From: Turbatrix aceti | Taxonomy: Eukaryota; Nematoda; Chromadorea; Rhabditida; Panagrolaimidae | Assembly: GCA_963969345.1 (NCBI GenBank) | Contig: OZ017767.1 | Location: 1,798,001 to 1,862,000 of the forward strand | DNA: 64,000 nucleotides | Direction: 5' to 3' | Shown here: positions 11,889 through 23,558 of the stretch, piece after piece | Layout: each line of letters starts with the position of its first letter | How positions within the stretch are numbered: position 1 is the first letter of the stretch | Position numbers and translations under genes: made by a program | The notes under the pieces: generated by a model | The model's database searches: none | Told to the model about the DNA's origin: nothing | The model's input: the letters and a program-made list of their open reading frames with translations, nothing else

Positions 11889-13141
11889 TCATTGTTTTCC
11901 CGTTATGTTCCATTTTTCAAAAATTGCCAAATGTTTTCTCTCAACCATCTGACTGTTGTTTTTCAGATAACTAAAAACTTCATCATCTGAAACAAAGTAT
12001 CCATCTTCGTATTCCCAATTTAGGAATTTGCCGTCGTTGATGCATAAAGAATCGTCAAATGTTTGTCGCTTGAAAATCCATTTCCATTGGTTGTTTCTCC
12101 AAGAGCTTTTCAGTGGATGCATGATAAAATCCCGGTTGGCGACTTTGTGCTCTGTCAGCCACATATCTCGAACCCACGACGGTTTACCAGTAATTTTGTG
12201 GTGTATCATAATTTTTCCGTCGATTATTCGAGAGTTGTTGTATCCCATGGAACCCCAGGTACACGCAGTGAAATTGAAATAATCAGGATCGTTGTTTCGT
12301 TGATTTTTTAAAAGATCAAAGCATGCAAATCGTTTTACTGGATTATCGAAGCTGAGCTCCATAAATACTTGCTGCAAATAAATATTATATTTAAATATCA
12401 CCATTAAGTTTAATGAAATCTTGATTATGAACCTACATGGAGCATGCCATTGTCATTACTATTTCGTGGATCTGGCTGTCGATAGTTGCAGTCTGCTAAA
12501 TAGGTCAAAAAATGTCGAGCAAATTCTGTGTTTCTACAATTGTTTAGTTACCGTAACGTTAAATATCTAAAAATGCTACATACTTTACAATGTAAGACCC
12601 AGCGGCTATTTCTAGCGCAAAGTGTCTAACGTAAAAATGCATTTCAATATTAGGATCAGGGTCCGTTATCCACTCTTGAATGCTGTGTCTGGGATTAATA
12701 ACGCCCATATCTGCGTCGAACATTAGAGCATAATCTAGCGAATCTTGGTTTCTTTCAAGATACTTTGCGTACAAACAGTGCCTCCAAAAATAAACCTGAA
12801 TAATTTTAAAAGATAAATTTCAAATTGTTCAAACAATTTATTATACATACCGCTTTTTGATTGCATCCGTGTTCAATGCTGTCCTTAAGCGTTAGAATTC
12901 TAAAAAAGTATCCGTAAGTTTTGGCGTAGCAGCGCCAGGTCATTAAAGCTTCTTTGTATTTGTTTTCATCAGTTTCTCTTTGCAATACTGTAAAAATAGC
13001 AATTCTGGAATTAGGAATAGATCCGTTGTTCAGCGAATCCTGTATTGAAGTCAGCCTTTTTGGTTTACAAATTAAATATACAAATATTGTGACAATAATG
13101 GCCATCAAAGCTAACAATCGAGGATTTTTACACGACGACAT
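11889..13141 (-). CDS. D2: DUF273 putative glycosyltransferase
   Basis: Four exons: 12851-13141, 12584-12795, 12437-12533, 11889-12371, coding for about 360 residues. The N-terminus is short and basic, then a membrane segment (LLALMAIIVTIFVYLI) and the lumenal domain beginning IPNSRIAIFTVLQ. The DxD-type motif is in YALMFDADMGVINP (about residue 125). The C-terminal exon carries FACFDLL, PSWVRDMWLTEHKVANRDFI and DGKFLNWEYEDGYF. All introns are 50-65 bp GT-AG. The start is the first ATG after the upstream AT-rich spacer and gives the same topology as D1 and D4. It is the middle gene of the second F-D-O cassette. The donor sugar is unknown; a Golgi type II glycosyltransferase is the best reading. 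Confidence 0.87.
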
Positions 13142-14176
13142 TTAAATCTGAAAAAAAAAAATGTTTCAACATTGTACAACAAATGCAAGAAATAACACAT
13201 TTGCAGGGGTCCAAAATATTATTTTCATTTAAAATATAAAAATTTTTGAACAAACGGCCCAATTTTTCTAACGTCTTTTTGAATAATGAAAATTATAAAT
13301 GAGCATAAACCAAAACAAGAACGGGCTATAGAGAGTTGTTGTCGTATTTACATTTGATACAGATATTAGATCATCCGCGAGTTGAATTTTCGTTGTTTCA
13401 TGAGCCGATGTGTATCATCCCTCCAACGCATCATTGTGTATGTTTGCATGTCTATTCCATGCTTGTGAATTTTATCCTACGTAGCATTTACGCAACTGTT
13501 TGGCCATTGCACGACGGATGTTCATATTATTTTTTGTGTATTTATATTTTTAGTGCAATTCACATTTTTCTTGTTTGGTATTGAATCGATAACGCTATCA
13601 AAAATACATAATTAATGACGGAAACATAAAAAAATGAGTGAAAACTTACATAATTTAGGCTGAACAAATCAGGGCCAAAAAAACAACAACCAAATAACAA
13701 CTGGAAAAAAAGGAGATTCTGTGCCACACATGATGGTGTTATCGATGAGGACGGCGGGGAGTCATAAATTCGGATAGGTATCGTCACAAAATGTTACAAC
13801 AAAAAGATGTTTTAAAATTTTTTTAATTCTGTGCAATAAAAAAAATGCTGAAAAAAAGGTGCGTCACAAAAAAAACTTATTGTCACTTTTTTTTTCATCT
13901 GTGAATAACACCCCCAACATTTAAAAAGAATATTATAAATTAAAGGAGGTAGAGGCTGCAGGCATATTATCAGTGCATCTTGTGAACCGTCAAATCAAAA
14001 AACGTCGTCAATGTTTTATATAAACTACCATTTTTAAAAAAAACCTCGGATTGATTTGTTCAAGAAAAGAGAAACTATAATATTTTGTACTTTATTTTAC
14101 CAATTGGTAATCAAATTTTGCTGCAAAACGTTTTAGCGGTTGACAGATAATTGGCGTAAAAAGAATAATCGTTGCA
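13142..14176. other. no gene seen
   Basis: Spacer between divergent D2 and O2. It probably holds both promoters, but no element can be named. The short open frames show no family motif. Confidence 0.5.
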
Positions 14177-16367
14177 ATGATTATTATACACAAACCCAAT
14201 GGCCATGAAAAGTCTTCTGCTGAAAAAAAGATGCGTACAGATATTCAGTATCTTCGAGCTTTGGCTGTCATCGGCGTTTTGCTATTTCACCTTTTTCCCA
14301 ACCTGGCTCCTCAAGGGTACCTTGGTGTCGATGTGTAAGTGACATTCTTTTTTCACGTTTTCCATTGTAACATTTTGTAGCTTTTTTGTGATTTCTGGTT
14401 ACCTGATGGCGATGATCATAGGATCAAAGCCGTTCAGCATGTCACTTGTGTTTCACTTCTACGAACGTCGATTAAAGCGGCTTCTCCCCGCTTACCTGCT
14501 TATGATTGCAGCCACTCTTCTTATCTGTAGCTTTTTCCTTATTCGACCCAACTACGACTTAGCTGCCATTGATGCCCGTTATGCTCTGACATTTGTGACC
14601 AATCTTCAGTCATTGTTGGAAAAACAAGAGTACTTCCAGCTTGTGTCCGAATACAAGTTTTTTCTCCACACCTGGTCGCTTGCAGTGGAAGTGCAGTTCT
14701 ACATCATCGCACCCTTTTGTCTTACTCTGATTGCCAAGAGTGAGTCAAAAACAAAGCTGATCTGCTTCTTGGTAATAATAGCAAGTGCGGCGTTCCAATA
14801 TCTCACCGCAGCCATGTCAGCTGTCTCTTTTGGTCTTCTACCTTCCAGAATTTGGCAATTTTTTGTCGGCGTACTGGTATATCACCTAGAGTCCTTCTTG
14901 CCAGAATCTTTTGACACGGGGTTCCAAATCGTTAGCTTCGCAGTTTTGTCACTATTGTTGTTCGTCCCTTCTAAGTATTTCTTAACGGGTAAAAATAATA
15001 GGTTATCAACTTTTTACATCTCAAATTTTCAGAACAGATGCAACGCTTTAGCGCCACTTTTGTCACTGGATCTATCATATTTTTTAGACCAATTAAAGTC
15101 CCTTTCCACCCGGTAATTTCCCGATTACACAACACCGTTCTCTACATCGGTGATATATCGTACTCGCTCTACCTTGTGCATTGGCCGATAGAGATTCTCT
15201 GCCGTTACTTGGCCCCTTCCTTCAATCGGGTGTATCTGCTGGGAGGGATCACAATTGTCGCTGCCATGCAGTATGCTCTATTTGAAAGCAAGCTGCTCAA
15301 AGCCTCCAGAAAAAGGATATTTTTAATCTGCGGTCTTTTGGCGGCCGCGGCAGTGGCACAAAGTATTGTTTCAGGAGGGCTGGGTGCAATATTTAAGGTA
15401 AGTTGAGGTAGTTGTATTTTTTTTTATCCATTCTGAACTTTTAGACCGAACCTAAACTCGCTGAAGAAAACATGGATATCGCAAAATGCACAGTTGATTT
15501 TGAATGCCCTCCAGATGCTGAAATGCAAAAATATTTTGGATACCGACCTGAAACCGTTGAATTCTATATCTGCAAATTTAATGGCACAGGTAATCACACA
15601 ATTTTTGTCACAGGAAACAGCTTTGCCACCAGACAAATGTCTGCCGTCTTTGAAGCTCTAAGAAACCGTTACAGTACTCTTTATTATTACGGCAGAAGCG
15701 CATGCGTTTTTTTTAAGGATGTCAATGTTCTTAGTACGGACTTAAATTACCTTTGTGGTGATATGGACGGCAAAAAGACAGCAACATTCATGAAAGACAT
15801 CATGCCTGATATCGTAATTTTTATCGCAAATTTTAACCACGTTTTAAACACTCCGGCGGCTTCTTACGAAGATGTCAAAAACGATACGATTGTTAAACAA
15901 ATGAGAAACTATCTAGATGAAGCAATTCTTCCGTACACAAAACGCTTGATTCACGTGCTGTCGCATGGAAAAGCACCCTTTAATCCTCCCTTGGAGTTGG
16001 CAAAAAAATACAATAATAATGAAACCATAGTTGACTTTACAGTCCCCTTTGAGGTAAGTTTAACTTTTGACAAAAAATATTATATGTATACTATTGACTA
16101 GTCTAGCTTTACGCCTCTGGCGAAAAGTACAGCACTTGGAGACATTTGGCTGCGTTTGAAAACTGCTCCAACTGCCAAGTGATGGACTCCATGCCGGCTT
16201 ATTGCAACAACAAAACACAGACTTGCGAACTTATGGACAAAGCTACAGGACTATCGTTGTTCTGCAATGCGAATCACGTTTCGCCGTACGGTGCCAAGAG
16301 ACTCGTACCTTTCTACGACGAAGCTATTACTCGTGCTATTGATTATCTCGATAGAAACATAAATTAA
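14177..16367 (+). CDS. O2: OAC-type membrane O-acyltransferase with SGNH domain
   Basis: Five exons: 14177-14334, 14381-14988, 15033-15397, 15445-16053, 16107-16367 (about 666 residues). The first three exons have exactly the same lengths as in O1 (158, 608, 365), and the proteins are closely similar. The acyltransferase-3 motifs are RTDIQYLRALAVIGVLLFH, GYLGVDVFFVISGYL, FYERRLKRLLPAY and HTWSLAVEVQFY. The SGNH part has FVTGNSFATRQ and a final HVSPYGAKR block; cysteines are conserved around CNNKTQTCELM. Both copies read VEVQ where many family members have VEEQ. The gene is uninterrupted, lacks the MITE of O1, and closes the second F-D-O cassette. Role: probable transfer of acetyl or another acyl group to a glycan in the secretory pathway; the acceptor is unknown. 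Confidence 0.9.
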
Positions 16368-16863
16368 TGAAATAGTTACAAATTAAAACAGTGGTCAGTG
16401 AGTTAAGTGATATAAGCAAGAATCCTCAAAGCAAGTTCATAACAAAATATAGTAAACCGTGAGCTAATAATAATTTCTGTAATGACCATTCAACATTTAA
16501 ATTAAAACAATGCAAAGTTAAATAACGACGAACACCCGTATAAAAATCAGAAACGTAATATATGTATTTTACATGTATGTCTTTTACATTTATCATTTTT
16601 TGTTTACACCATATTCAACGACTTTATTATTTGACTACCAACGGGTTTCTTAGGAAACACCTTTCAATTTCGAGTTCTCTCACATTTCTATTTTTTCGTA
16701 CCGCCTGTCAAACTACATACATGTTGGCAGGCGAGCATTCCACTTACGATCACCGAACCCTTTATGGAACTGGTAGCACAACAATATCGAAACCTCTGAG
16801 AAATAATGCAACGATCAGATGAAGAAAAGACAATTTATCCAAATATAGAAAAGACAATTTATA
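16368..16863. other. no gene seen
   Basis: AT-rich 3' flank of O2 up to the Tc1-like element. Nothing else was recognised. Confidence 0.5.
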
Positions 16864-18439
16864 CAGTAGCGCGCAAAAGTACAAGTGTGAACATTAATTT
16901 GTACCGTGCTCTGTTCAAACGTGTTGGTTGGGGCTCAAATTTTTTTTGGTAAACACCCTTGCGTCTAGCCTCAGCATTGCCAAGTTTCAGACAGATTCGT
17001 TAAAAAATGGATTTTTGCGATATCGATTTGTACAGTGCGCGCAAGCAAAAGTCCAAGTGTAAGGTGCGTTTTCTGAAGCGAAGAAGCATTTCTTGAAGTA
17101 TGATGGCGTTTATTGCGTTTATATATAGTATTTTGTATGTTTTATTGATTTGAAACGTATATTGCACGAGACATAGATTTTATCGGGAAAATGAAGATGA
17201 CAAAAGGTCATTTCAAAGGTTTACTCCTCTAGGTTGGCTTCGAAGGCTCTGGACATCGGGAATTTAGTTTTATCCACCGTCCCAGTGCTTGCAATGATAG
17301 CAGTAACTGTTTGCACAATTTATAAACACAGCCAACCCTCTGTCGTTACAAACACGGACAATAAAAAAAATTTTCTAATGTTGAGGTAGAACTTCGAGTT
17401 GGCTCAAGTTGATAAAAATGAAAATTGCAGGCAACGGGGAGGTGATAAAATTAGTCCTGTGGTTCTAAAACAATGCCTACAAGTTGCCAAACATAATTGA
17501 TAACATTTCTCCTCAGTGACATGTTTTTCCCCACAGAAGTGGAAGACGCTAAAATATTTCACAAGTTTAAGTCAATATCGAAAAATTGAGCATTATCAAA
17601 AATTCTACCGAAGCCATAAATAAAGTGTGAATCAGTTTCTGTTGTGTGTTTAGTGGTACGTTGATCGTTTTCAAAGTAAAAAACCATATCTTACCACCTT
17701 CTTCCGACCAATTGTCATCTACCACAATGTTGGGGTTTATCGGAGTTACAGGTTTATCGTCCCGTTCTTTGCGGAAACAGGTGGATAAGCGGAAAGTGGT
17801 TGTCATTTGTATTTGGCAACTTGTAGGCATTGTCTTAGAACCACAGGGCTAATTTTATCACATCCACGTTGCCTGCGATTTTCATTTTTATCAACTTGAG
17901 CCAACTCGAAGTTCTACCTCAACATTAGAAAAAACTTTTTATCGTTCGTGTTTGTAACGATAGAGGGTTGGCTGCGTTTATGAATTGTGCAGACAATTAC
18001 TGCTATCACTTCAAGCACTGGGACGGTGGATAAAACTAAATTCCCGATGTCCAGAGCCTTCGAAGCCAACCTAGAGGAGTAAACCTTTGAAATGACCTTT
18101 TGTCATCTTCATTTTCCCGATAAAATCTATGTCTCGTGCAATATACGTTTCAAATCAATAAAACATACAAAATACTATATATAAACGCAATAAACGCCAT
18201 CATACTTCAAGAAATGCTTCTTCGCTTCAGAAAACGCACCTTACACTTGGACTTTTGCTTGCGCGCACTGTACAAATCGATATCGCAAAAATCCATTTTT
18301 TAACGAATCTGTCTGAAACTTGGTAATGCTGAGGCTAGACGCAAGGGTGTTTACCAAAAAAAATTTGAGCCCCAACCAACACGTTTGAACAGAGCACGGT
18401 ACAAATTAATGTTCACACTTGTACTTTTGCGCGCTACTG
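16864..18439. mobile_element. Tc1/mariner-like non-autonomous element with about 630-bp inverted repeats
   Basis: Starts CAGTAGCGCGCAAAAGTAC and ends with its complement, flanked by TA on both sides (16862-16863, 18440-18441). The inverted arms run roughly 16864-17495 and 17808-18439 with only scattered differences, around a centre of about 310 bp. A second copy of the terminal motif, CAGTGCGCGCAAGCAAAAG, lies about 170 bp inside each arm (from 17034 on the left). This is the double-binding-site plan known from Tc3 and IR/DR elements. No transposase frame is present. Confidence 0.88.
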
Positions 18440-18445
18440 TATGTA

Positions 18446-19686
18446 CTAAAAATCTGGTTCTTTAATTAATTGTATCAACTTTGTTTCGTATCCGTAGCTT
18501 TTGACGTCGCCATGTGATTCAGCGTATCCAACTAAGTTAAGTGCAGCTTGGTCAAATCTATGACAACCCGAATATCTTTCAGGTTCAGAGAAAATTTTTT
18601 TCATATCACAGCCATGCGATGTTGTATTCGGTGGAGCCATGCATTCTGGTTCCAATGCGCATTTAAAAGTTCGCATAACCATTTTCCATCCTTTTGGAGT
18701 ACCAAAGTAGAGGCCGCACGTCGCGGGGTACTGTTGGACGTACGCCATCTAAATACAAATCTCAAAAATTAATATTTTGTGTCGATATTTTGTATTGCTT
18801 ACTTTTTGTATATTAACTTCAGGGAAGAATTTGTACATTCTAGAATCCACAGTGGAATACATTTTGTGAGTCGGTTCGCCAATTAGCGCCATATCAACAG
18901 TTGATGTATTCAGAACATGTTTTACAAAAGCGTTCAATGTGTTCCTATCTTTCGGATTTCTGAATCTAACCGAGGCATCTGCGTAAAAAACAACCGGATG
19001 AAGTCTCAGAACATCCATTGTTACCAGAATCTTGAATTTGTAGCTATTTTTAAAAGTTAAAAAACTTTCAGGTAGATTTTGAACGATATCCGAATAATTT
19101 TTGATGATGACATTTTTACAAAAGTCTTTATACAATTTTGCCATTTCCTGCGTAATGTCACCTGCTACGTACACGTAAAATGGCGTTTTCTTAAGCTCCG
19201 TATGTTGCATTTTGCTAATGCATGAGTACCTGTAAAGTATTAAATATTGAAATATTCCGAATTAAATATTTAAGTGAATAAAATCACAAACAGGGATTCA
19301 GCCATGTGATCGTATGAAATACAGCTGACGATTGCGGCATCGCTAAGAGAAAGGCTAGAACGATTAATAGTTTTATTGTAGCTCGGTTGAAGTGAATAAG
19401 CTTTGAAAATTGCGTCAATATCAATTTTTTTTTCAGAGACATTTAATAAATGTTCTTTATGGAGATATGCAGGCGATAGCTTAATTTGGATTTCTAAAGG
19501 AGCAGCCGTAGTTGATGGTTTTTGTGTGGCAATAAGTAAGTGTAACGTTATAAGCAGTATCCAGATTGCTCCCAATCTGAAAAAATGATTTTGAGTTTTT
19601 TTTAGAATTAAATAATTGTAAGATACTTACGCTTTCCAACTGATGTGATGTGATATTGTAGTTAAACAGGAAGGATTTGATAACAT
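18446..19686 (-). CDS. F3: DUF1647-like putative glycosyltransferase (second subfamily)
   Basis: Four exons: 19631-19686, 19292-19576, 18803-19229, 18446-18748, about 356 residues from ATG at 19686. Phases join cleanly. The second exon gives the membrane anchor (AIWILLITLHLLIA). A threonine-containing stem follows, then FYVYVAGD, the DxD-like YADASVRF, a TSTVDMALIGEP segment, and the CHRFDQAALNLVGY C-terminal block with paired cysteines (CALEPEC, GCDMKK). The 427-nt third exon combines what are two exons in F1, F2, F5 and F8. The gene ends only 6 bp from the Tc1-like element, and its promoter region begins close to a truncated MITE (19720). It appears intact; the substrate is unknown. Confidence 0.82.
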
Positions 19687-19719
19687 TGCAGGATGGTTTC
19701 TGTAAAACACGGTTGCATA

Positions 19720-19940
19720 CAGTGTTCCGCTCTGGCAAAAATCGACTTTTGAGTCTCACTCAGAACCGAGAGTCGAGAGTCGAAAGAGTCGACTCTTTGA
19801 CTTCGAGTCATAATAGGTTGACAGAAAATGCATCAATAAACGCCTAAAAACAAATTTCAAAAAAAATCTGATAAACGACTCCAAAGTATCAAAGAATCAT
19901 TTGTAAAAATCGATTCCCGACTCTGATTCTGATTCAAAAC
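19720..19940. mobile_element. truncated copy of the GAGTC-rich MITE (family d)
   Basis: Begins CAGTGTTCCGCTCTGG, the terminal sequence of the complete element at 33680-34068, and continues with GAGTCGA words. The other end and a matching target duplication are missing, so it is a fragment; the right limit is approximate. It lies 34 bp upstream of the F3 start codon. Confidence 0.7.
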
Positions 19941-20619
19941 GTGCAATTTCAGTGAATTTCTTTGCTCGTTTTGAATTGTTATTTTTACTTACGTTATTTG
20001 CAGCTGCAAACATTTTAATCAAAATTGTGTCCATTTTGTATACTCAATCTCTTCGCACCTTAAAAATTAAAACAGATTGTTCCGTAAATGCTTACGCAAC
20101 TGCTGCACATTGCACTTGCTTGGTGACAAACGTTGTGTATCCTCGAAATTCTCGACGTGTGTTTTCAAACCACCTCATTAAAAATAATTTTTGTGATGAG
20201 TAATTAAGCACTAGTAAAAATAATAAATATATTAAATGTAATAATAAATGTAATAAATGTAAATGCAAAATTGCCAATTGAATAAAATGAAAGCAAGAAC
20301 ACTTCTGTTCAAAACCCGGTTACGATACGTATGGATGCACATCAGGATTCCTTTCAATCCTGATGTGCACCGAGCCTCCGTAAAATCAACAAAAACGGTA
20401 TCTGTGTAAATTTGAAAGAACGTGATCAAAAGTGGATGCATGTATTTACTTCAAAACAAATATTATTCGTTTAAATTGTTATATAAATATTAGTTTGTAA
20501 TTGTAAAGATTTACTTGATAGATTTAAACTCGTTATTTTTATGCATAATAATCATAAATTGTTTTTTAATACACTGGAAACTGTTGCTACCGAAATATAT
20601 TTTTCTGAAAGAGATAAAT
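19941..20619. other. no gene seen
   Basis: AT-rich spacer between divergent F3 and F4. A short near-palindrome around 20330-20370 (GATGTGCA words) is visible. Nothing else was recognised. Confidence 0.45.
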
Positions 20620-21848
20620 ATGAATACCATTTGCAGTATGCCATCACGTGAATTTTTTCGAAGACTCTGTGCTGTATGGCTTGTTCTGTTAATTCTCTAC
20701 GCATTGATTGATTTTAAATTTAAATTACTACCAGAAGCAACTATTACGATATATCCTGATGTTGTGGTTCCACAGGGCATCCAACAATGGGTTAAAAGGT
20801 TTGCATACAAACCTGGAGTTTTTGAATCGAATGAATCGACAACAATTCGACTTATTGAAAAATGGACTACAAAACCTTCCTATCTACGGGATCCGACTTT
20901 CAACAGGTCGGAATTAGGAATTAAGGATATGTCTATTACCACTTTTGTTTCGAACAATCACCTTGCTGAAGCTACGTAGGTTAATTTCTTAAGAACAATT
21001 TGCCCTAACGACACATGTTTCAGGTATTCATGTATATCCCTCACCCTACAACCCGAACTTAAGAATGTTCCATATTACGTGTTTCTTGCCGATGACGTAG
21101 AGCAAGATGCTTTGGAATTTTACAAGCATATGTGTTCCCGTGCGATACTCTTACGCTACTCAGAAGTTTTCAAAGGTTTTCCGGCACATGTTTTTCAGTA
21201 CGCTCACAGCTACCGGTTCAAGTCTCTGATACCTGGTTTATTGTTAAGAGCGTATCCTATTGTTATGTGGGCCGATGCTTCAGTCAGGTTTAACTCAAAG
21301 ACGGCTGATGGGTTTGAAGTATGTTTCAGCCTTTTTTAAGTTACGGTACATAATGAATTAATAAACAAAGCATTTTTTGTCACATTTTGCCGACATATTT
21401 TTGTGTTTTTCAGCAATTAATAAAGACAACCCTTACTAAAAGTACAGTAGACATGGAGCTCTATCACAAAACCGGTCACACCATGTACTCTACTACAGAC
21501 CCTATGACATACCACTTTTTTCCTGAAATCGATCCAGAAAAAATGAAATCTGTTAACCAAATGCAGGCCTTATTTGTTCTCTATTTTGGCACGCCGACCG
21601 GCTGGCAACAGTATACCCGATTGTTTGAGTGCGCCATGGAAAAAGAATGCATGGCACCAACTGGATCCCGTGCTGATGCATGTCTGATTAAGGAAATCTA
21701 CAAACATCCGAGAGACTACTCCGGATGTCACCGCTTTGACCAAACCGTGCTTAACCTGATTTGCTACATCGCCGCGAATGGAACTGAAAAATTGTACACC
21801 ATGAACACCGATGTTGTGCAGGTTGTTAGGGATGCTAAATTGTGGTGA
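20620..21848 (+). CDS. F4: DUF1647-like putative glycosyltransferase (diverged copy)
   Basis: Three exons: 20620-20975, 21024-21318, 21414-21848, about 361 residues. A membrane anchor (LCAVWLVLLILYALIDF) lies near residues 15-33. The domain has SELGIKDMSITTFVSNNH, YYVFLADD, WADASVRF, a TKSTVDMELYHKTGH segment, and CHRFDQTVLNLICY. The start is uncertain: ATG at 20620 or the in-frame ATG 18 bases later is favoured over an earlier one near 20515. The last exon (435 nt) fuses two exons that are separate in the other members, while the intron lost in F3 is kept here. It has slightly diverged at otherwise constant positions (LICY for LIGY). It looks intact and is divergently oriented from F3. Confidence 0.82.
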
Positions 21849-22471
21849 TAAATATTATAATTTCGGTTGTATATAAAAAACTGAAAAGTTCCTTAAACTT
21901 CTTTTTAAAAGTTGATCTGTTTAGTTCATTTATCGGTTAGCCGAGTACTTTGATCCATCGGTCAAAGTATTTGCAACAGAGAGCTTACAACAGAGGGGAA
22001 GTTGACTGCTCCTGACTTTTGTTCTGTTCAAGTCTCTGCAAAACTCAAAGAACGATTATCAAAATGAACTTGTCAGTGGATGGGTTTACCTTTCTTTCCC
22101 CTTTCCCCGTCACGTTTCATGATGTGATCTATGCACGTAAAGACGCGGTTGTTTATGCACACGCTCTCTAACTTTTGAGTTGGTGTTGTTTGGGTCAACA
22201 AACACGCTGACAATCAACTATAATACTTTTATATATATACGTATCGCCTAGAAATGACTCCAAGACACATGCTTTTTTTTTTGATCACAGACCACCAGTC
22301 ATTACTCCAGCCGCTTGCACCTGATCGCATTTTTGTTCTCGTTCTCGCTCGTGTATATTTTTGTGCCTTTCACTTTTATTATCCCTGCTCAAGCGCGCAC
22401 AGCTGCAGCTGTGTACCTCTTCTTCATCTTCTTATTTTCCTTGTCTGAGTTAGTATATTTTTTTTCTCAGG
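21849..22471. other. no gene seen; 5' region of HADH
   Basis: Spacer between F4 and HADH. A TTTTTTCTCAG acceptor-like sequence ends just before the HADH start codon, so a trans-spliced leader or a 5' UTR intron is possible. Nothing else was recognised. Confidence 0.5.
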
Positions 22472-23558
22472 ATGCACGTAACCTCGAGGATGTTGTCTTC
22501 GACCGTCGGCCACCACGGCTTCAGGCATGTGGCCGTTATTGGAGCGGGTTTGATGGGTTCGGGCATTGCACAGGTGACCGCTGCTGCCAATATCGAAGTT
22601 AGCCTTGTCGACATTAATCCCAGAGCCTTGGATAAGGCAATCAAAAATATTGAACATGGAATCACCAAAATTGCGGAAAAAAAGTTTCCTGACAACAAAG
22701 CTGTAAGTACTGTGTAAATATCGTATTTTCGTGTTTATTTGCATATTTTTGAAAAAAGTTATTTCTCAACACAAAAACTCGTTTTTCGTCAAAAACTTGA
22801 TTCTTAGCACGAAAACCTTCATTGCGCGCAAATTTAAATTTAAAAATTGTCTAAAGTCTCATTTTTACACTTTTTAGGCCCAATTCAGATTAGCCGATGG
22901 CGTGTTATCCAACATACACACAACAAAAAATCTTCAAGATGCCGTGGAACACGCAGACATGGTCATCGAGTCTGTCATTGAAGACGTCGACCTAAAACGA
23001 CAATTATTTACCGAAGTTGAGAAATATACGGAGAAAACCACCCTCTTCGTTACCAATACATCCTCCCTACAGCTCCAAGACATAGCCAATGCCCTGAAAG
23101 ACCCCGCCCGGCTCGCTGGCATGCATTTCTTTATCCCAGTCCCCATAATGAAGCTCGTCGAAGTCGTTCGTCATGAAAAAACTTCTGACTGGACTTTTAA
23201 CCAACTTTTGGAATTTGGAGAAATCATCGGAAAGACAACTGTGGAATGCAAGGATACACCTGGTTTTGTTGTAAACAGACTCCTTATTCCGTACATCCTG
23301 GAAGCCATCAGACTCGTCGAACGCGGAGATGCTTCGTACGAAGACGTCGACACGGCCATGAAGCTGGGTGCTGGCTACCTCATTGGACCCTTTGAGCTCG
23401 CAGATTACATTGGACTCGACACCATCAAATCTATCATTGACGGTTGGCATGGAAAGTATCCCAAAGAGCCTCTTTTTGCACCTGTGGAGTCGATCAACAC
23501 TCTCGTCGCACTGGGCAGACTCGGCCGCAAGTCTGGACGAGGTTTTTACAAATATTGA
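22472..23558 (+). CDS. short-chain 3-hydroxyacyl-CoA dehydrogenase, mitochondrial type
   Basis: Two exons, 22472-22702 and 22878-23558, about 303 residues, the usual length for HADH. It oxidises 3-hydroxyacyl-CoA to 3-ketoacyl-CoA with NAD+ in the third step of fatty-acid beta-oxidation. The N-terminus is short and basic (possible mitochondrial targeting). The NAD-binding loop is VAVIGAGLMGSGIAQV. NTSSL, HFFIPVPIMKLVEVV with catalytic His and Glu, TPGFVVNRLL, GPFELADYIGLD and a C-terminal GRGFYKY follow. One oddity: the conserved Asn in HFFNPVP is Ile here (codon ATC). An acceptor sequence ends next to the start codon. A polyadenylation signal AATAAA lies at about 23597. This is the only clear housekeeping enzyme in the window and probably has no link to the glycan cluster. 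Confidence 0.95.

Noticed and set aside
20515..20619. Earlier in-frame start for F4 near 20515
   Set aside because: The added segment would place a second hydrophobic stretch before the anchor and has no counterpart in F3 or F7.
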